Source: an uncultured Oscillospiraceae bacterium
GTDB taxonomy: Bacteria; Bacillota; Clostridia; Oscillospirales; Oscillospiraceae
Direction of reading: 5' to 3'
NCBI GenBank assembly: GCA_949878425.1
Contig: CATLAL010000009.1
Location: 1 to 64,000, forward strand
Length of the DNA stretch: 64,000 nucleotides
Position 1 is the first letter of the stretch, and the number at the start of each line of letters is the position of its first letter. Of the stretch, positions 17,615-25,600 are shown one piece after another. Below the pieces are notes generated by a model, which made no database searches, had not been told where the DNA came from, and saw only the letters and a list, made by a program, of their open reading frames with translations. The translations under genes were made by a program, and so were the position numbers.

Positions 17615-19504
17615 TTAAATGTTCAGGGCCTTGCGCTTCTCCTGGATAATGGCCTCCAGCTTGTCCGCCGCGCTCTTTCCGTCCGGGTCGATGATCACCC
17701 GTCCGCCGGTGAGGGAGACCATGTCCTCGGTGAGGATCCGGGTTACCAGCTTGCTGCCGGTGATAAAGGGCGGCACGCCCAGGTGCAGAGGCAGGCCCAG
17801 GGCCAGAGCGAAGGCGCCGTCGGCCAGAGCCTGCTCCTCCAGCCACTGGGCGGCGGAGAGCACCAGCGGGAGCGCTGGCAGGTCCACCCCCAGCTCCCCG
17901 GCGATCTCGGTGGCCACGATCTCCAGCCGGCCGATGGCCAGGCAGGGGCCGAAGTTGAGCACCGGCGGGATGCCCAGCTCCTTGCAGACGGCCCGCAGGT
18001 TGGGGCCGGCCAGCTCCGCCGCCTCGGGGGTCATGAGGCCGATGTTCTCCAGACCGCCGGAGGAGCACCCGGCGGTGAGCACAAGGATGTCCCTGGCGAT
18101 GAGCTCCTTGGTGAGGGCGGCGGTGAGGGTGTCGTGGCCGTAGGCCACGCTGGAGCAGCCCACCACCCCGGCCAGGCCCTTGATTTTGCCGGAGACGATG
18201 AGGTCGATGAGGGGTTTCCAGGAGCCGCCCAGGAAGTCCTTGAGGCTCCCCTCGCTGACGCCGGTGAGGGTGTTCCGGTTGCCGTGGTCCTTGAAGAGGT
18301 TCATGGGCACGCTGCCCCGGCGGGCGGTGTAGGCGGCCACGATCTCGTCGATGATCCGGTCCCCGTCCGCCTGGCGGGTCTCGTAATTAAAGGGGATCAG
18401 CTCCGCGTTGGCCTTCTTGGCCACCACATCCAGGCAGATCTGCTTGATCTTCAGCTCCTCGCAGACGGTCTCAATGCCCGGGAGGGTGCAGTTGAACTCC
18501 GAGAGCACCGCGTCGATGGCCCCGCAGGAGAGGACTGCCTCGGAGATGTAGTTGTTGCCCGCGTGGCCGTCAAAAATTTCCGTGTAGTGCTCTCCCCGGA
18601 GCTGGAGGTCCTGGCCCACACAGGTGCAGCCCACCAGCTTGAAGCCCTTGGCCCCGGCGGCTTTGGCCTTTTCCACCACGTCCGCGTCCAGCAGCCGGTC
18701 CTGGATGTAGGTAAAGAGGGAGTGCTGGTGGCCGGTGATGAGGATGTTGATGTAGTCCGGGTCAATGACGTTCATGCCCACGGGGGCGGAGCGGATCACC
18801 GGGTCCCCCAGCACCACGTCGTTGAGGAGGTTGGTCAGCTGGAGGCCGTAGAGGCCCGTGGAGACGCCCAGGCGCAGGCAGGAGAGGAGCATCTCCACCG
18901 GGTCGGAGCTGAGGTTGGTGGAGGTCTTGACAATATTGTTGAACACCTCGCCCTTGGCGCCGCCGGGCAGGATGCCCAGCTCCCGCCAGCGCTTGACCCG
19001 GGGGGCGTAGGCCAGCTTCTCCACCAGCTCCATACCCTCGTACTCCGGGCGGTAGAGGTCGGAAAGGACCTTGTCCGCCACCTTCACGCACAGGTCGTAC
19101 TTGTCCTCCCCGGCAACGCCCAGCAGCTCCGCCAGGTGGTTCAGGGCCTTTTCACTGCGGAGCTTGTCCCGGTGGAGCCCGGTATTTTTCAGCTGCCGGG
19201 CGGTGTTCTCCACCACGTGGATGTAGCACCCGGAGCCGGCGGCCACAGCCCGGAGAAAGTTTCGGGCCACGATGGTGTCCGCGCTGGCGCCGCAGATGCC
19301 CCGGGGCGCGTCGGGTGTCACGCGGCAGGGGCCGTTGGCGCACAGGCGGCAGCAGACTCCCTGGAGGCCAAAGCCGCACTTGGTGGACTGGCCCTCCACC
19401 CGGTGGTGGGCCGTCTCCAGAGGCAGGCGGCGGATGTACTCCTCCATAGGCTTGTCCGCGCTGGGGCAGGTGCCGCGGCTGAGACAGTCGGTACAGCTGT
19501 TCAT
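17615..19504 (-). CDS. cooS: Anaerobic carbon monoxide dehydrogenase, catalytic subunit
   Basis: A 629-residue Ni-Fe CODH, which oxidises CO to CO2 or runs in reverse. The N-terminal cysteine cluster CGFGLQGVCCRLCANGPC, with a further cysteine in GICGA, supplies the D and B [4Fe-4S] clusters. Later motifs such as GCTCVGQDLQLRGEH, VVGCSSVAYGHD and LTAGCSSGG belong to the C-cluster region. The length is normal. There are no acetyl-CoA synthase genes beside it, so this is the monofunctional CooS type. GGAGG precedes the ATG by about 10 nt. It is first in a cooS-cooF-oxidoreductase operon with a structured leader. Confidence 0.95.
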   Translation of the reverse strand: MNSCTDCLSRGTCPSADKPMEEYIRRLPLETAHHRVEGQSTKCGFGLQGVCCRLCANGPCRVTPDAPRGICGASADTIVARNFLRAVAAGSGCYIHVVENTARQLKNTGLHRDKLRSEKALNHLAELLGVAGEDKYDLCVKVADKVLSDLYRPEYEGMELVEKLAYAPRVKRWRELGILPGGAKGEVFNNIVKTSTNLSSDPVEMLLSCLRLGVSTGLYGLQLTNLLNDVVLGDPVIRSAPVGMNVIDPDYINILITGHQHSLFTYIQDRLLDADVVEKAKAAGAKGFKLVGCTCVGQDLQLRGEHYTEIFDGHAGNNYISEAVLSCGAIDAVLSEFNCTLPGIETVCEELKIKQICLDVVAKKANAELIPFNYETRQADGDRIIDEIVAAYTARRGSVPMNLFKDHGNRNTLTGVSEGSLKDFLGGSWKPLIDLIVSGKIKGLAGVVGCSSVAYGHDTLTAALTKELIARDILVLTAGCSSGGLENIGLMTPEAAELAGPNLRAVCKELGIPPVLNFGPCLAIGRLEIVATEIAGELGVDLPALPLVLSAAQWLEEQALADGAFALALGLPLHLGVPPFITGSKLVTRILTEDMVSLTGGRVIIDPDGKSAADKLEAIIQEKRKALNI

Positions 19505-19549
19505 AGGGCGTTTTCCTCCTTTACTAACTGACAGGTTGGGGGGGCACCG

Positions 19550-19618
19550 TTCTTTTTCTTTGCGGACAAAGAAAAAGAATCAAAAAGAAAAACTTTTTTC
19601 GGCAAAACTCCGTTTTGC
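19550..19618. repeat. Palindromic repeat family 2, copy R1, in the cooS leader
   Basis: A 13-bp perfect stem (19550-19562 with 19567-19579) of the TTCTTTTTCTTTG type, then ATCAAAAAGAAAAAC and a second hairpin GGCAAAAC/GTTTTGCC at about 19600-19618. The same order of parts occurs inverted at 54674-54741. Read in the cooS direction, the second hairpin is followed by a T-rich run, so it could attenuate cooS. Confidence 0.7.
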
Positions 19619-19630
19619 CTCATGGCCGCT

Positions 19631-19659
19631 ATTTTATCACAAACGCATCGTCCCCGCAA
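19631..19659 (-). promoter_or_regulatory. Promoter of cooS operon
   Basis: On the minus strand, TTGCGG (19654-19659), a 17-nt spacer and TAAAAT (19631-19636). The transcript would carry a leader of about 120 nt containing repeat R1. Confidence 0.6.
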
Positions 19660-19709
19660 GGGGCAATCCCCTGCCGGAGGCGGGGGAACGATGCCAGCTG
19701 AAGCAGACT

Positions 19710-19738
19710 TTTACATATGGGGAAACGTCCGGTACAAT
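19710..19738 (+). promoter_or_regulatory. Promoter of the intact recombinase gene
   Basis: TTTACA (19710-19715), a 17-nt spacer and TACAAT (19733-19738), about 37 nt before the ATG. Confidence 0.7.
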
Positions 19739-19774
19739 AGTGGGGCGAAAACTGCATGTGAGGAGGCTGCTACT

Positions 19775-20620
19775 ATGCGTAAATTGCAAATTACCGGAGC
19801 GCAGCTGCGGGCGTTCCGCAGGTTTTTGGAGGACGAGGAGCGGGAGCGGGGGACGGTGGAGAAGTATATGCGGGATGCGGGCGCCTTCGCGGTGTGGCTG
19901 GGCTCGAGAGCTCTCAGCAAGGAGGCGGCGGCTGGCTGGAAGGCGGGGCTGCGGGAGCGGGGGCTTCAGCCGGAGACGGTGAACTCCAAGCTGGCGGCGC
20001 TGAACAAGCTTTTGACCTTCCTCCGCCGTCCGGAGTGCCGGGTGAAGTACCTGAAGATTCAGCGCAGGCTCTTTCGAGGGCCGGAGCGGGAGCTGACAAG
20101 GTCCGAGTACCGGCGGCTGCTGGAGGCGGCCTGGAGCGCGGGACGGGCGCGGCTGGCCCTGCTCATTGAGACCATCTGCGCCACGGGCATCCGGGTTTCG
20201 GAGGTGCGCTGCATCACGGCGGAGGCCGTGGCGGCGGGCCGGGCGGACATCTCCCTGAAGGGGAAGGTGCGCACCATCCTGCTGCCGGGGAAGCTGTGCC
20301 GGAAGCTGGAGAAATATGCCAAAAAGCAAAAAATCGCCTCCGGCGAGATCTTTCTCACCAGAAGCGGAAGGGGCCTGTCCCGCCGCCAGATCTGGGCGGA
20401 GATGAAGAGCCTGTGCGCCAAGGCGGGCGTGGCGCCCTCCAAGGTGTTCCCCCACAACCTGCGCCACCTCTTCGCCCGAACCTTTTACCGGGCCTGCCGG
20501 GACGTGGTCAAGCTGGCGGACGTGCTGGGCCACTCCAGTATAGAGACTACCCGCATCTATTTGATGTCCACCGGCGCGGAGCACGCCCGGCAGATGGACC
20601 GGCTGGGACTGATTTCCTGA
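19775..20620 (+). CDS. Tyrosine recombinase/integrase, catalytic residues intact
   Basis: A 281-residue phage-integrase family recombinase. Residues 1-90 form a SAM-like N-terminal domain and 100-281 the catalytic domain. The catalytic set is visible: Arg in ATGIRVSEV, His-x-x-Arg in HNLRHLFAR, His in LGHSS and the nucleophile Tyr in TTRIYL. AGGAGG precedes the ATG at 19775. It stands at the head of a surface-glycan region, not inside a recognisable phage or plasmid, which is a position seen for recombinases that invert promoters of capsule loci. No clear invertible segment was found. It might instead be a chromosomal housekeeping (XerC/D-like) or domesticated enzyme. Confidence 0.9.
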   Translation: MRKLQITGAQLRAFRRFLEDEERERGTVEKYMRDAGAFAVWLGSRALSKEAAAGWKAGLRERGLQPETVNSKLAALNKLLTFLRRPECRVKYLKIQRRLFRGPERELTRSEYRRLLEAAWSAGRARLALLIETICATGIRVSEVRCITAEAVAAGRADISLKGKVRTILLPGKLCRKLEKYAKKQKIASGEIFLTRSGRGLSRRQIWAEMKSLCAKAGVAPSKVFPHNLRHLFARTFYRACRDVVKLADVLGHSSIETTRIYLMSTGAEHARQMDRLGLIS

Positions 20621-20808
20621 CCAGCGGAATAGACAAAATGTATAGATTGCCTGTTTTTCTGCCAATGGTCCGCTGAAAGCAGGAGGGACGGCTGAAAAAA
20701 TATCGTATTTCCCATGGAAAGAGAAAAAAAGGGCGTGCGGACATAAGCCGGACAAACTCCTTGGTTCGACCGGTTTTATTTGCTATGCGCAAAGGGGGGA
20801 AATAGGAC

Positions 20809-20837
20809 TTGCAAATCCGATTTCTTTGTGCTACTAT
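20809..20837 (+). promoter_or_regulatory. Promoter of the recombinase-like/glycan operon
   Basis: TTGCAA (20809-20814), a 17-nt spacer and TACTAT (20832-20837). It precedes a roughly 85-nt leader. The only other promoter-like site seen ahead of the glycan genes belongs to the upstream recombinase, so this probably drives all nine genes to 30825. Confidence 0.65.
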
Positions 20838-20928
20838 AGCTACAGTCTTTGTTTTTTTCCCTGGAGACGACTCTTTTTTCGCCTGCACAGGGACAACTTA
20901 TACATTTTATGATGAAAGGGCGGCCAGC

Positions 20929-21783
20929 ATGGCGCAGACAAAGCAGTATTCCCACAGGAGCCGGCAGCACAGCCAGCGGGCTGCGGATACCGGAGCGCTC
21001 ATGAGGCCGGAGGAGATGGAGGCGTTTCTGGCGTCCTGCGAGGCGGAGGGCCGCGTGGAGGGGACCTTGCAGTGGTACCGGCGGGGACTGCGGTATCTGT
21101 ACGAGGCGCTGCCGGAGGACAAGACCATCCGACGTGACACCCTGGAGCGGTGGCGGGAGGATCTGGTGGAGAAGGGGTACGCCCCCAGCACCATCAACAG
21201 CTTCCTCTCCGTGAGCAACGCCTACCTGGACTTTGTGGGGCACAGGGAGTATCAGCTGGCGGGCCAGCTGAAGCCGGAGACGGAGATCCAGCCGGAGCTG
21301 ACCAGGGCGGAGTACCTGCGTCTGCTCCAGACGGCCCGGTCCCTTGGGCGGGAGCGGGCGTATCTGCTGGTGAAGCTGTTCGGCTCCACGGGGCTGACGG
21401 TGCAGGAGCTGCCGAAGGTGACGGCGGAGACGGCGAGAGCCGGGCGGCTGACCGTAACAACGAGCCGGGTACGGCAGGTGATCCGGCTGCCGGAGGGGCT
21501 GCGGCGGGAGCTGATAGAGTACGGGGAGCGAAACGGCCGCCTGACCGGGCCCCTGTTTCTCACCAAGGAGGGGACGCCCATGAGCCGGACGTACGTGACG
21601 GCTATGATCCGGCAGCTGTGCGGCCCAGCCCGGGTGGCGGAGGAGAAGGGCAACCCCCGGTGCCTCAAAAGGCTCTATCAGGCCACCAGGGCCGGGATTG
21701 AGGGGAACATCGCCCTGCTGGTGGACCAGGCCGTGGAGCGGCTTTTGGATCAGGAGCAGTGCCAGATTGGCTGGAGGGAGTGA
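20929..21783 (+). CDS. Degenerate tyrosine recombinase homologue, catalytically dead
   Basis: A 284-residue homologue of the preceding recombinase (shared ELTRxEYxRLL, ATG/STG, FLT and related blocks) that has lost the chemistry. The first catalytic Arg is Thr in STGLTVQEL. The His-x-x-Arg box is replaced by CLKRLYQATR, and the C-terminal His and Tyr segment is absent. The frame is full length with good codon use, so it is not an ordinary pseudogene. The start is the ATG at 20929; earlier in-frame codons lie in the leader. It is 9 nt from the glycosyltransferase gene and is therefore the first cistron of the glycan operon. It may act as a DNA-binding regulator or as a partner of the intact enzyme (inference). 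Confidence 0.8.
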   Translation: MAQTKQYSHRSRQHSQRAADTGALMRPEEMEAFLASCEAEGRVEGTLQWYRRGLRYLYEALPEDKTIRRDTLERWREDLVEKGYAPSTINSFLSVSNAYLDFVGHREYQLAGQLKPETEIQPELTRAEYLRLLQTARSLGRERAYLLVKLFGSTGLTVQELPKVTAETARAGRLTVTTSRVRQVIRLPEGLRRELIEYGERNGRLTGPLFLTKEGTPMSRTYVTAMIRQLCGPARVAEEKGNPRCLKRLYQATRAGIEGNIALLVDQAVERLLDQEQCQIGWRE

Positions 21784-21792
21784 GCCAGGTTG

Positions 21793-22605
21793 ATGAACAC
21801 AGGCGGCCTTCTGGTCTCTGTGCTGATGGGGACCTACTACCGCAGCGAGGACACGACCGCTTTGCAGCGGAGCGTTACGTCCATTCTGGAGCAGTCCTAC
21901 CGCAGGATCGAATTCCTGATCTGCGATGATGGTTCCTCACCAGAAGCCATCCGTTACCTGGACCATGTGGCTGCGAAAGACAGCCGAATCCTGCTGGTTC
22001 GTCCCGGAGACGCGTTCTCTCTTCCGCAAAAGCTGAACCGCTGTCTGCGGGAGGCAAAAGGGACCTATATTGCAAGAATGGACGACGATGATGCTTCCCA
22101 CCCCAACCGGTTGGAAGAACAAGTCGCCTACTTGGAAAGAAATCGGGAGATCTCCTTTGCAGGCTGCAACGTCGCTCTGTATCGAAACCGGGAATACGCG
22201 GGTATGTGGCGCTTTCCGGAATTCCCCGCTGTGCAGGATTTCTTTTTCAGACAGCCCTTTGTCCATCCCACCCTCCTTTTCCGGCGGACCGCGCTGGAGT
22301 CTGTGGGCGGATATTCTGAGGATCAGCACTGCGTTCTCTGTGAGGACTACGATCTGTTGCTGAGACTTTATGCGGCGGGGTTTCAAGGCGCGAATTTGCA
22401 GGAGAATCTATTCGACTACTCCCTGCCCATGACGGCAAAGGGAGGGAGGAAAATGCGCCATCGGTGGAATGAGGCCGTAACGAGATATCGCAGATTCCGG
22501 GAGCTGAACGTACTCCACGCCGCCTGGCCCTATGTGGTCAAGCCCATTTTGGTGGGACTCATTCCAGGGAGGATATTACAAAAAATAAAAGAACGGGATA
22601 GATAA
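21793..22605 (+). CDS. Glycosyltransferase family 2
   Basis: A 270-residue GT-A fold transferase. VSVLMGTYYRSED near residue 8 opens the nucleotide-binding domain, CDDGSS near 47 and the metal-binding MDDDDASHPNR near 96 follow, and EDYDLLLRL near 188 supplies the acceptor-side acidic motif. It is likely to add a sugar to a lipid-linked surface polysaccharide at the inner membrane face. There is no membrane segment. The ribosome site is weak (CCAGG), suggesting coupling to the preceding gene. Substrate unknown. Confidence 0.9.
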   Translation: MNTGGLLVSVLMGTYYRSEDTTALQRSVTSILEQSYRRIEFLICDDGSSPEAIRYLDHVAAKDSRILLVRPGDAFSLPQKLNRCLREAKGTYIARMDDDDASHPNRLEEQVAYLERNREISFAGCNVALYRNREYAGMWRFPEFPAVQDFFFRQPFVHPTLLFRRTALESVGGYSEDQHCVLCEDYDLLLRLYAAGFQGANLQENLFDYSLPMTAKGGRKMRHRWNEAVTRYRRFRELNVLHAAWPYVVKPILVGLIPGRILQKIKERDR

Positions 22606-22626
22606 CAACTGAACGGAGCAGCAGCT

Positions 22627-23625
22627 ATGCCTAATATAAAAATATTTGTATCCCACCGCATTGATTTGGACAGCGAGACAATTGACAATCCAATATATGT
22701 AAATGTTCGCTGCGGCGCAGCGCTTGACCCGAGGAAAGGCGCTGCCATGCCGGGAGACGATACCGGCGACAATATTTCGGAGAAGCGCGGAACCTTCTGT
22801 GAACTGACTGTCCAATACTGGGCGTGGAAAAATGTGGACGCAGAATATTATGGCCTCTGCCACTATAGGCGGTATCTGTCCTTTTCTCAGCATCGGTTCT
22901 CTAATACAAACGAAGACAACATGATTCCGGCCCCGGTTTTGACCCGGAACGCAGCAAAGAAATACGGCCTTCTGGACAGGCTGGAAATGGAACGTCTGGT
23001 TTCTGGCACCGATATTGTTGTGGCGGAATACGCCCCCGTAGAAAACATTCTGGCTCCGCTGGGGAAACAAACCACGGTCCAGGGGCTGTGGGAGTCCTAT
23101 GACGGGATATTCTTTGAGAAGTCTGTCATAACCCTCATGTTTGAATTGATTGATACATTTTCTCCAGAGTACACAAAGTCCGCCCGCGCCTATTTTGCTG
23201 GAAAATTCCACCGAGGATATAACTGCTACATCCTGAAAAAAGAGCTGTTTGACCGGCTGTGTTCCTTTCAATTCCCAATCCTGTTTGAACTGGAGCGCCG
23301 GTTGGACACAACAGGCTATACGGAGACTATGCTGCGCACGCCGGCCTTTGTCGGGGAAATGCTCTATGGGATTTTTATCTATCATCTTACCAACTGTGAA
23401 CAGTGGCGGGTGAAAGAATTGCAGCTGGTTTTTTTTCGTGACACCAGGCCTGTTCATGGATTTGTTGATTTAGCCGCGCGGTATTGTCGTGGGAGGCTCG
23501 TACAGGGGCTGCGCGCTGCGATGGATCCCTTTGCGCCAAGAGGATCTAGGCGCAGAGAAGCGCTAAAAAGAATTTATCATGCTGTAAAGCAATGGAAAAT
23601 AACAAATCTCGATAAGGAGCTATAG
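22627..23625 (+). CDS. DUF4422 capsular polysaccharide synthesis protein
   Basis: A 332-residue protein whose first 250 residues match the DUF4422 family, found in capsule and exopolysaccharide loci and thought to be glycosyltransferases. The family signature is clear: IKIFVSHRIDLDSE at the start, GDDTGDNISEKR, then CELTVQYWAWKN and YYGLCHYRRYLSF. The N-terminal part is closely related to that of the next gene, so the two are paralogues. It is one nt from the downstream gene. Confidence 0.85.
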   Translation: MPNIKIFVSHRIDLDSETIDNPIYVNVRCGAALDPRKGAAMPGDDTGDNISEKRGTFCELTVQYWAWKNVDAEYYGLCHYRRYLSFSQHRFSNTNEDNMIPAPVLTRNAAKKYGLLDRLEMERLVSGTDIVVAEYAPVENILAPLGKQTTVQGLWESYDGIFFEKSVITLMFELIDTFSPEYTKSARAYFAGKFHRGYNCYILKKELFDRLCSFQFPILFELERRLDTTGYTETMLRTPAFVGEMLYGIFIYHLTNCEQWRVKELQLVFFRDTRPVHGFVDLAARYCRGRLVQGLRAAMDPFAPRGSRRREALKRIYHAVKQWKITNLDKEL

Positions 23626-23626
23626 T

Positions 23627-25594
23627 ATGGAAACACAGAAAAAGTCTGTGCCTGATGTAGAGTGCCTGAAATATCACGGTACGCCGGGAAAGCCGGATAT
23701 CAAAATTTTTGTCTCCCACCGGATTGACCTGGACAGCGAGACGATTGATAATCCGCTGTATATCCCCGTGCGCTGCGGCGCGGTCTATGATGAGCGCCAG
23801 GGCGTTACCATGCTGGGGGATGATACGGGAGATAATATTTCGGAGAAGCGCAATTCGTTTTGTGAGCTGACGGTCCAGTATTGGGCGTGGAAGAATATAG
23901 ATGCCGATTATTATGGGATGTGTCAGTACAGGCGATACTTGTCCTTTTCGGAGGATGAGTATCCAATGGATGCGTCCTATGTTCATGAAAGATATATTAC
24001 GAAGGATGTTATTTCCCGGCACAAATTGCTAGAATCCGTAATGAGAACGGAAATCGAGAAGTACGATGTCCTGTTTGCAGTACCTACTGATATTTTGCGA
24101 ACTGTCGGCGCTCCGGAGTCGAACTATGACCTATACAAAATCAGACCGCAAGATTTTGATGGAACAAAGCCGGTAGACCTTCTAATTTCTATAATTAAAG
24201 AAAAGTATCCTGAATATGCACCTGATGTAGAGAACTATTTCTCTGCATCATCCAGTACATTTTACAATTGCTATGTCATGAAAAAGGAAATTTTTCATGA
24301 CTACAATCAATGGCTTTTTGATATTTTATTTGAATTTGAGAAACAGCTTGATGTTTCAAACTACAATATACACAGACTGCGTGCACCTGCATTTATGAGT
24401 GAGCCGCTATTTGGAATTTATTTTATGCATCAACAGAGAATGAATTCCCTCAATGTTAGCTACCCTCATCAGATTGTTTTTTTTGAACGCCCGGAGCGGG
24501 TTTCAAGTTTGAGTCCCGCCTTTGGGTTGTCCAACGTTGCGATAGTAATCCCCTCCAGCAATTACTATGCCCCCTATGCTGCGGTCTGTCTGCGGTCTAT
24601 TCTTTCTCATATAACTCCGCAGCATAATTATGACTTTATTTTCTTATCATCAGATATCTCTGAACAGAATAAGCGCATTCTTAAGAGTTTTGAAAATAGT
24701 TGGAAAAATGTATCAATTCGATTTTATAATCCAGAACCGCTAGTGTACAAGTGCAAAAACGACCTCTTTGTTTCTGCCGGATTGGATTTAATTACATTTT
24801 ATCGCGTTGTTATGCCGTATGCCCTAAAAAATTACAAAAAGGTAATTTGCATTGATAGCGATCTAATTTTTGAAACTGACATTGCGGATTTATTTGAAAT
24901 CGATATCGAAGGAAAGTATCTTGCCGCTGTTAAAGATGCTGTATGGCAGGGCATGGTTCGTGTGGACGCATCGTTTAAAGAATACTGCAACAATAAGTAT
25001 CATTTAAATTGTCCAGAGAATTACGTAAATACAGGTGTTGCCGTCTACAATTTGGAACTGTTGCGGAAACGATATTCTTTGGACGAAATACTTCGGATTT
25101 CGACAAAGCAAAAGTATCGGATACAGGAACAGGATGTAATAAATCTTCTTGTAGAAGAGCAATGCTTATTTCTTGATGACAGATGGAATGTATACACCTG
25201 TGATAGCCCTGGTCCTAAAATCTCGCTAGAGTATGCGCCCGCTGCAGATCGGGAACGCTATTGGTCTTCCAGAAAAATGCCATTTGTTATACATTGGGCC
25301 AGTATATTCAAGCCTTGGGTAAAGCCGGACTGTGACTTTGCGGACCGCTTTTGGTATTATGCGAGGATGTCGCCATTATATGAGATCATTCTTCACCGCA
25401 TGATGTGGGATGTCCGCAATATACCCACCCCTCCTGTACCGCCTCCCCCCTATCGCTCCAAAGCGCGCAAATTAGCGGACAAGGTACTGCCGAAGGGTAC
25501 CCGCCGCCGCAACCTGGCGAAGAAAATTCTGCCCAAGGGCTCCAAGCGCTGGAACTTCTGCAAGAAGATCTACTACAAGATATTTAGGAGGTAA
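23627..25594 (+). CDS. DUF4422-GT8 fusion glycosyltransferase
   Basis: A 655-residue two-domain protein. Residues about 20-280 are a second DUF4422 domain. Residues about 300-600 are a glycosyltransferase family 8 domain, with AIVIPSSNYYAPY at its start, the metal motif IDSDLIF near 412 and YVNTGVAVYNL near 465. The last 50 residues are basic, with a tandem KxLPKGxRRRN-type repeat. The base composition drops sharply to AT-rich from about 23950 to 25400 and returns to GC-rich over the basic tail, which suggests import of the central part. AAGGAG precedes the ATG. Two transferase domains in one chain could add two successive sugars. Confidence 0.85.
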   Translation: METQKKSVPDVECLKYHGTPGKPDIKIFVSHRIDLDSETIDNPLYIPVRCGAVYDERQGVTMLGDDTGDNISEKRNSFCELTVQYWAWKNIDADYYGMCQYRRYLSFSEDEYPMDASYVHERYITKDVISRHKLLESVMRTEIEKYDVLFAVPTDILRTVGAPESNYDLYKIRPQDFDGTKPVDLLISIIKEKYPEYAPDVENYFSASSSTFYNCYVMKKEIFHDYNQWLFDILFEFEKQLDVSNYNIHRLRAPAFMSEPLFGIYFMHQQRMNSLNVSYPHQIVFFERPERVSSLSPAFGLSNVAIVIPSSNYYAPYAAVCLRSILSHITPQHNYDFIFLSSDISEQNKRILKSFENSWKNVSIRFYNPEPLVYKCKNDLFVSAGLDLITFYRVVMPYALKNYKKVICIDSDLIFETDIADLFEIDIEGKYLAAVKDAVWQGMVRVDASFKEYCNNKYHLNCPENYVNTGVAVYNLELLRKRYSLDEILRISTKQKYRIQEQDVINLLVEEQCLFLDDRWNVYTCDSPGPKISLEYAPAADRERYWSSRKMPFVIHWASIFKPWVKPDCDFADRFWYYARMSPLYEIILHRMMWDVRNIPTPPVPPPPYRSKARKLADKVLPKGTRRRNLAKKILPKGSKRWNFCKKIYYKIFRR

Positions 25595-25600
25595 CTGCCT

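Noticed and set aside
20755-20785. GGTTCGACC resembling a tRNA T-loop
   Set aside because: No acceptor, D or anticodon stems can be built around it. No tRNA was found anywhere in the window.
19500-21790. Prophage or integrative element carrying the recombinases
   Set aside because: No phage, plasmid or conjugation genes and no flanking attachment repeats are visible, and the neighbours are chromosomal biosynthetic genes.
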